Positions 58,248 to 64,000 of a stretch of DNA of 64,000 nt are shown one piece after another (position 1 is the first letter of the stretch; every line of letters begins with the position of its first letter). The stretch covers positions 64,081,112 to 64,145,111 of the forward strand of contig JALGQZ010000004.1 of NCBI GenBank assembly GCA_023105745.1, given 5' to 3'. Source of the DNA: Austropuccinia psidii. Its lineage: Eukaryota; Basidiomycota; Pucciniomycetes; Pucciniales; Sphaerophragmiaceae. Under the pieces are notes generated by a model. The model did not search any database and had not been told where the DNA came from. It saw only the letters and a list, made by a program, of their open reading frames with translations. The translations under genes were made by a program, and so were the position numbers.

Positions 58248-60294
58248 TGTGGAACTCCTTTTAGTGTGGGATTGGATAAGGCAGTCTTTGGGGGGGAAAT
58301 CACAGGTAAACAGTTTTGAATTTCTGAATGATCCTGTAACCAAGGGTGCTAGGGTGTATAAACTTCCCCTCTGAATATACTAAATAATCTCCCTATAGAG
58401 CTCACAAATCAATATTTAAAATTGTGGCTTTACAACTAGAGAAGACTTTCAGCAGTCTCTATCAGACCTACTCAATTATTAGATAAGTAATTTTTATGAT
58501 TACTATATATATAGAAAATGGCTTAATACCACTATTTTATAGGTTAAAGGTAATATTTAAATATCAATTTAGTATTGATAATGTATAATAATATAGATAT
58601 ATGATATTTTAAGCTATATGTGTTTATTTATATTTCTAGGTTAATTATTGATTATAAGGTAAATTAAAAATATAATATATAGAATATACTTGAGAAAATA
58701 CTATAATGTTTTTCTTTTATTATAGAAGGGTGGGTTTTTATATTCATTGATTTTTTTTGAGGGATCGTATGACCAATATAGCTAATAATACTTATTTGAT
58801 AAGAATATATATCCCTTAATGGATTCAGGATTTAATAATGACAAGGATAAGATAGCTATTAATATTAACTTTAATAATAATAACTTCTTTGAGCAGTAAT
58901 GTATGACTACTACTAATATTTACTATGATAATACTATTTATTCAATATTAAACTCTTTCATTAATACTGTAAATACTTTCTTTTATCAATAATTTATGAC
59001 TACTAATATTTGCTTCTGAGCTTTATAATTTTATTTTGCTAGTTATCCTACTAGAATAGGGATGGATGGATCCTTTAGATTGAGGACTAGATTTCCATTT
59101 ATTGGGGAAATACTTCCATGAGAATGGGGGAAAATGAGGGAGAAAGGCCCTCTATTTATATTCTTTGGGCCCTCCATAGAGGCACTCAAAAACAGGGGAC
59201 TTGGAAATTTTTTTACCTTGAGGTACTTTAGCTGGTGAGTGTTTTTGTAATGGTGTCATTTGATAAAGATATTCCACCATATGTTTGGAATATTGCATAA
59301 TTCTGAACTTTGTTGATGTTTATGCACAGCCTTGAGTTAATTTTGCGGGTGACTTATTTTGAGATGGTGTCATTGGATCAAGATATTGCACCATATGTTT
59401 GATATATTGCACCATATTTTGAAACTTTATTTTTAATTAATTAAACTTTAACATTATTATTCACAGCCTTGAGGGAATTCAGATGGTGAGTAACTTGGAG
59501 ATGGTGTCATTTGGTAGAGATATTTCACCATATCTTTGGTAAATTGAATCATTTCCTGAGTGATTATGTAATCTGAGGTGTTTTTTCTGGTGATTACTAT
59601 GTTGGATGGTGTCATTTGACTTGATTATTGCACCATTTATTTGGTCAATTGCACCATCTTTCATTATTTTGATTATGTAATATTTTCAAAATCTATTTGG
59701 TGTTAATTTGGATATGAGTTGATTTAGTACAATTATTGCATCATTTGTTTGTATTATGATTGATCATTGATGCAATTATTTCAAGCCTATATGGAACTTT
59801 CTATGCTTGAAGTCAATTAAGGTGTGATTCAATTCCATTTTTTTATACAATGGATGTGTATTAATGCTTTTTTGGTTGATCTTATTACATAAAATTCATT
59901 TTGGTGACTGTAATTCTTAGTAATCTAATTTTTTTGGTGGTTTTAGGGTGAATGTAATGCTACATTACTACGTTATATATGTAATTTTGAGTTTCTGTCT
60001 GTATTGAACTAAACTTTTTTGTTTTTTTGAAGCTTATTTGTAAGCTATCCTGTATATATTCATATAGTTTAATCAATGTTTAATTATTGAATTATGAAAA
60101 TCTTGAGGTTATTTCTATACTGACTGCTAAAATCTTTCTTTATTCAATACTGTTCATGTTATGTTTTAGCTTATGTGATTGTGAAAGTGTCTTTTGAGCT
60201 GCGATATCCTAAATTGACCATTTAAGTTTTGATATTTTGAAATTTTCACCCTCAATGTGCTTGAAGCTGGCCCAGACAGGTATGGAATACCACA
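58248..60294 (-). repeat. 5' LTR of G
   Basis: 2047 bp, TGTGGAAC...ATACCACA. Aligns with the split copy at 29992-42344. Contains the tandem units at 59220-59665. Confidence 0.87.
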
Positions 60295-60475
60295 GCGGAG
60301 AGTGAAAACCAGGAAGCTTCCGCCAGGCTTTTCAGGGGAGGTGATCATGTATGCAAATGATAGAAATATTCCAGGGACTGCTTCTGAGGAGATGGCTGCA
60401 AAATTTGTGTGGTATGAAGATGAGTTGATAAATGACTTTCAGAGAACCTTTAATGATTTGGGTAGAGATAACTAG
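60295..60475 (+). pseudogene. Accessory gene of D, 3' piece
   Basis: Continues copy 3-like sequence from AGTGAAAA(C)CCAG through the conserved block (MYANDRNIPGTASEEMAAKF, then WYEDELINDF) to TAG 60473-60475. The glutamate codon that is a stop in copy 3 is intact here (GAA). Confidence 0.85.
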
Positions 60476-61185
60476 TTTCCTTGTATTTGTTTGTGGTTGG
60501 TTTGACTTCTATCCCCACTCTTATAGCTACTAAAAATGAAAAAATGAATGGAACCTCCCAATACATGATTTGGGAGGGGATGATGCTGCTTTAAAAAAAT
60601 GAAAGAAAAACAAAATTATACAAATAAAGAAAAAGGAAAACGATTGAGAGAAAAAGAGAGTAAAGAAAAAGATATAAAGAAATTCCTGATGGTTTGTTGT
60701 TCGTTTAGTGAGTTGCTTGATTTTGGACAAGAATGTCTGAAAATGAAAATCAAGCATCTGATGCTAACAGAGTGGCCAAGGTAATGTTTTACAAGAAGTA
60801 GAACACTCAAAGATGCATACCAGGAGATGGAACTTACTTTCTTAACTACCACTCCCCACCAAGCACCATAAAATGACAACAAATTGCCATAAATGACTTG
60901 AAGTAATGAATTTCTTGAATAATGATTATTGGCATAATTTGAAATATTGATAAAGAGAAAAGAAAAGAAAAATAAAAGAATAGATTTGGCCATATCTTGA
61001 TAAGGTCCAAATTGGAGGGTATTGATGTCGCATGCTTCCTGAATCTGTCCAAAAAATTGACAAGTGTTCACAAAGTCGTCAAGGTGATGCTTACAACAAC
61101 ATTTGAGAAGAATACCCCCTTAAAGGTGAATGCCAGGAGAGGAACTTACTTTCATAACCTCTACTCCCCACCAAGCACCATAAAA
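60476..61185. other. Convergent spacer of D
   Basis: About 710 bp collinear with 6014-6723 and 17330-18116, with both copies of the duplicated module (about 60765-60870 and 61075-61185). No gene. Confidence 0.6.
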
Positions 61186-61920
61186 TCAAACTCTTGTGGT
61201 ATTTGGACCAGGCTTGTCTGGATAAAATGAATGGAAATCCTTGATAAGGTCTGGTGAGTTGGTATGGTTGGAAGCTGGTTCACAACTTGTTCTTTCTGGG
61301 TCTTCACTGAATCCTTTCCACTCTACAAGATACCATAATTTACCTCTGTTGAGTTTCGAGTCCAGAACCTGAGCCACTTCCCATTCTTCTTGCTCCTCCA
61401 CTAAGACTGGTGGTGATGGCAATTGATGTCAATTTGGGATAGCTGATTGCTTCACTGGTTCTAATAAGGACACATGGAAGACAGGGTGAACTGACTTCTA
61501 TTGCTGAGGCAACTTGAGCTGATATGCATGGCTGCCAATCTTCTTCTGAACTTCAAAAGGTCCCAACCATCTTTCTGATAATCTCTTGGTGGGTCTTGTT
61601 GTCTTGATGTTCTTGGAAGCTAGCCATACTTTGTCCCCAGGTTGGAAATCAGGTGGAATTGCTCTATTTCTATCTACATACTTCTTGAACCTCCTTATTG
61701 CTGACTCTAATTCTTCTTTGACAACTTTTTGTATTGATTGTAGTTTTGTTGATACCTTTCCAGCAGGTGAGTCTTGGAAAATATGTAATGAGGCAAAGCT
61801 GGGATTTCTTCCATAAATGGTGAAAAACAGTGGCTGCTTTGTTGATTAATGTTCTGTATTATTATAGGCAAATTCAGCCAGAGGGAGCCAGGTGTGCCAG
61901 TCATCTTGATGGTAACTGAC
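61186..61920 (-). pseudogene. pol of D, C-terminal part with chromodomain
   Basis: Stop TGA 61186-61188. Chromodomain VAQVLDSKLNRG...LVEWKGFSEDPE is readable, but the tryptophan of the TTWEP motif is cysteine (TSCEP). Upstream the frame is broken (TGA-type stops near 61430 and 61500). Ends at the F insertion; CTGAC (61916-61920) is the left target duplication candidate. Confidence 0.82.
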
Positions 61921-62655
61921 TGTCACAGGGGCTCTTCTAAATGAAGAGGGCCTGGCACTCAGTGAACATACTTACTTATGGAGGGCTCAGAAGGAATACT
62001 CAAATGATAAGAGTAATGAAATAAGATAATAATTTCCTAGTCATAAAATAATAAGAGTTAAAAGATATGAGAGGAAAACAAAAGCAATAATAAAGAGCCA
62101 ACCACAAATAATCCTGTACCACTGTTTCAACCTGTTCAGAAAAGAGAAAAGGATTAATAAAGGATATGGCCACCAGGACTCTACTGAACAGGTGAGGGAA
62201 GGCAAAGACTAACTTAATCAATGATAAAATGATATTCCTTAGTGAGAAATAAAATAATATTAAATAATAAATCCAATATTTTAATTAACTGGGGGAAAAA
62301 CCCCCAGGTGGATGAAGAGGGGCTGGTATATGTGAGAAATATCAGCCTTGGAGTTTGAGTGCTGAGATACTTGTCTGTATGCTGGAAGAAGTTGGATGTG
62401 GGATTGAATCCTGTATTGGTGAATCTAATACAGGTTATACAGTCAATACAGGTATTTGCGCCTGTATTGATTACAGGCATGTATTTGGTGAATCCTGTAT
62501 TTGGTTCTTGCCTGTATGAAACCGTATTGAGGTCTGAAAACTGTATTTGGAGAATGTTGAATGAAACCCCCTTGCTGATTGGGTTTTGAGGGGTATCAAT
62601 GAAGTAATGCTTGTTGAATATGATTGGTAATGCCCCTGCCTCCTTGGCTGTGACA
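61921..62655 (-). repeat. 3' LTR of chromovirus F (subfamily A)
   Basis: 735 bp, TGTCAC...GTGACA, close to the copy 1 LTR (5243-6004). Carries ATTTTAATTAACT at 62278-62290, so its unseen primer-binding site should read AGTTAATTAAAAT. Confidence 0.88.
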
Positions 62656-63676
62656 TTATCACCCTCTTGAAAGTGGTGAGCTCTTAGCACCATAAGTACA
62701 GTGAGTCTTGATGAGCTTGCAATCAAACCATACAGTTCTTTCCCCCAATTCTTCAAATTTATCCCATTAAACTTTCTTCTTCAATCAATACTCCAACAAA
62801 CACTTCATTTGATCACTTGTAGGTATTTTCCCCTTTATCTTGATTCTGAATTCCCTCTTTTCCTTCAAAATGCCTTCATTTTTCTTGAAATTTCTTCATT
62901 CTTGTCTTGAGTGTCTTCACCAAAACCTTTCTTGAGTCCTCATGGCTTTTGAAAAGTGGGTGACCTGGGTTTATGTCCCAAGAACACCTGATTTCATCAT
63001 AATTTTCATCTTGAGAGTGTTGGCATAAGGTGGTCAATACTTGAGGTTATGGACCATTCCAGAGGTCCTGGCCAAAATCCTTGATTTTGTGATTAAAGGG
63101 TATTTTAGCCAATTTGCGCAAAATTTGCGCAAAGTGCGCAAATGCGCATATAAGCCATAATGGCATATAATGGTGAAAAAATTGAAAGAACTTGATTGCT
63201 GATGAAAAATTGGCCTTATAGAGTATCCTGGCCATTTTGCGCATTTTTGCGCATTTTGTGCAAAAATGTGCAATCATGATTAAATGGGCCAAAAAGGCCT
63301 TTTGAAGCCTTTTGACAAGATAAAAAGGTCTTTTGCGCAAAAGTGTGCAAATGCGCAAAGTGTGCAAAGTGTGCAAATGCGCAAAATGTGCAAATTTGCC
63401 AATATGCATAATTAAGCATATTTTGATGAAAAATGATAAAAAATGAGCTATTTTGAAGTTTTGAGGTCTGATATGGCCATTTGTGCCAAAATGCATAAAT
63501 TCATGAAATTGGCCATTTGGGCCATTTGAAGCAGTTTTTTCTTCTTTTGATCTTGATTTCTTCTTGAATGTCTTCCTTCTTATCCCCTCCTTGACTGGTC
63601 AATTGCCATAAATGCCTTGCTGACTTGCAATTGCCCATAATTCTCTTGGTCTTGAATTTGAAATTTTGACTTGAAG
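62656..63676 (+). promoter_or_regulatory. Upstream region of accessory gene, F, with TGCGCA array
   Basis: 1021 bp. Between 63115 and 63392 there are nine TGCGCA palindromes (63115, 63126, 63135, 63143, 63238, 63248, 63334, 63352, 63378) and about six TGTGCA variants, in otherwise AT-rich DNA. TGTGCA is what CpG decay of TGCGCA would give. This occupies the place of the CGG/CCG cluster in copies 3 and D. Confidence 0.6.
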
Positions 63677-64000
63677 ATGAGTTCAAGGCTGACTTCCCTT
63701 TGTGATTCCAATCACTCTGATTTCCCACCTTCTTTACTTTATGGTCCTGGTGTTTTTGATAACTTGAGGGAGCTTTCTGAAGAGAGTATGGCCCCTACAG
63801 AGATTTGGGACATCAAGAAAACCTATAATGGTTCCAAATCTGTCAGAGTTATTGAACCACCCTGCACCAATTGTAAGAGGAAAGGGATTCCTTGTGTGGA
63901 ATCTGCTACTGCTAGGTCCACCAGGTGTCAATTTTGCAATCTTGGAAAAAGAAATTGTTCTCAAGCCGACAATAGCTTTCCTGAAGATGCCAGAAGATTA
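63677..64000 (+). CDS. Accessory Zn2Cys6-like gene of F, 5' part
   Basis: Open for 108 codons from ATG 63677 to the window end. Starts MSSRLTS, like MSSKLTE of copy 3. Cysteines at residues 63, 66, 73, 84, 87 and 94 give CX2CX6CX10CX2CX6C, identical spacing to copy 3, and the basic run CKRKGIPC after the second cysteine is closer to classical Zn2Cys6 proteins. Outside the cysteines the two proteins have diverged a good deal. No lesion in the visible part. Antisense to the expected gag-pol of F. Inferred DNA-binding protein encoded by the element. Confidence 0.72.
   Translation, partial: MSSRLTSLCDSNHSDFPPSLLYGPGVFDNLRELSEESMAPTEIWDIKKTYNGSKSVRVIEPPCTNCKRKGIPCVESATARSTRCQFCNLGKRNCSQADNSFPEDARRL

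Larger units (their letters stand above)
61921..64000 (-). mobile_element. Chromovirus F (subfamily A), left end only
   Basis: 3' LTR 61921-62655, then TTATCACCCTCTTGAAAG, whose complement is the polypurine tract, the accessory upstream region and the start of an accessory gene on the plus strand. gag-pol must lie to the right, outside the window. Inserted into pol of D. Confidence 0.87.

Noticed and set aside
63034..63496. His/Phe/Ala-rich frames across the TGCGCA array
   Set aside because: Products of the repeated motif on the minus strand; no family resemblance, and the region is the presumed promoter of the accessory gene.

Overview
The window is a stack of transposable elements with no convincing host gene. 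The sequence is eukaryotic: short spliceosomal introns (about 50-80 nt), AT-rich DNA, chromodomain-bearing Ty3/gypsy elements, Tc1/mariner elements and a MULE-type element with an OTU protease. The gag/pol families and the density of nesting resemble rust fungi (Pucciniales); to me they look most like Austropuccinia psidii. That is family resemblance from memory, as no search was run.

Layout. 1-6004: copy 1 of a chromovirus (minus strand, left end outside the window), inserted into copy 2 (6005-13201, minus). 13248-25660: an old LTR (E) split by copy 3 (14354-24615, minus, 5-bp duplication GTTGT), the only chromovirus here with both LTRs. From 25661 to at least 61920 lies a fourth chromovirus, D, split by a solo LTR (28028-29952), by the large element G (29992-60294) and, at 61921, by a fifth chromovirus, F, which runs off the right edge. 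G in turn hosts a young Ty3/gypsy element of another family (31635-41926, duplication TAATC, gag and pol open apart from one TGA), two Tc1/mariner elements, a 653-bp TRIM and a MULE/OTU element.

The most interesting system is the chromovirus family. Each copy showing the region carries an extra gene on the strand opposite to gag-pol, between the pol end and the 3' LTR and convergent with pol. It has its own intron, a six-cysteine cluster with fungal Zn2Cys6 spacing, and a conserved C-terminal block. Its upstream region holds palindrome clusters (CGG/CCG type in copies 3 and D, a TGCGCA array in F). The LTRs form two subfamilies, A (copies 1 and F) and B (copies 2, 3 and D), with different dyad-rich U3 regions that go with different versions of the six-cysteine domain. 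A self-encoded transcription factor acting on its own element is a testable idea, not a demonstrated fact.

The same family shows a canonical -1 frameshift heptamer (GGGAAAA) just before the gag stop in three copies. Its primer-binding site is complementary to an internal LTR segment, and the pair covaries between subfamilies, which is the hallmark of Tf1/sushi-type self-priming. Most coding regions in the window are disabled; individual lesions are listed per feature. Identity figures are by eye.
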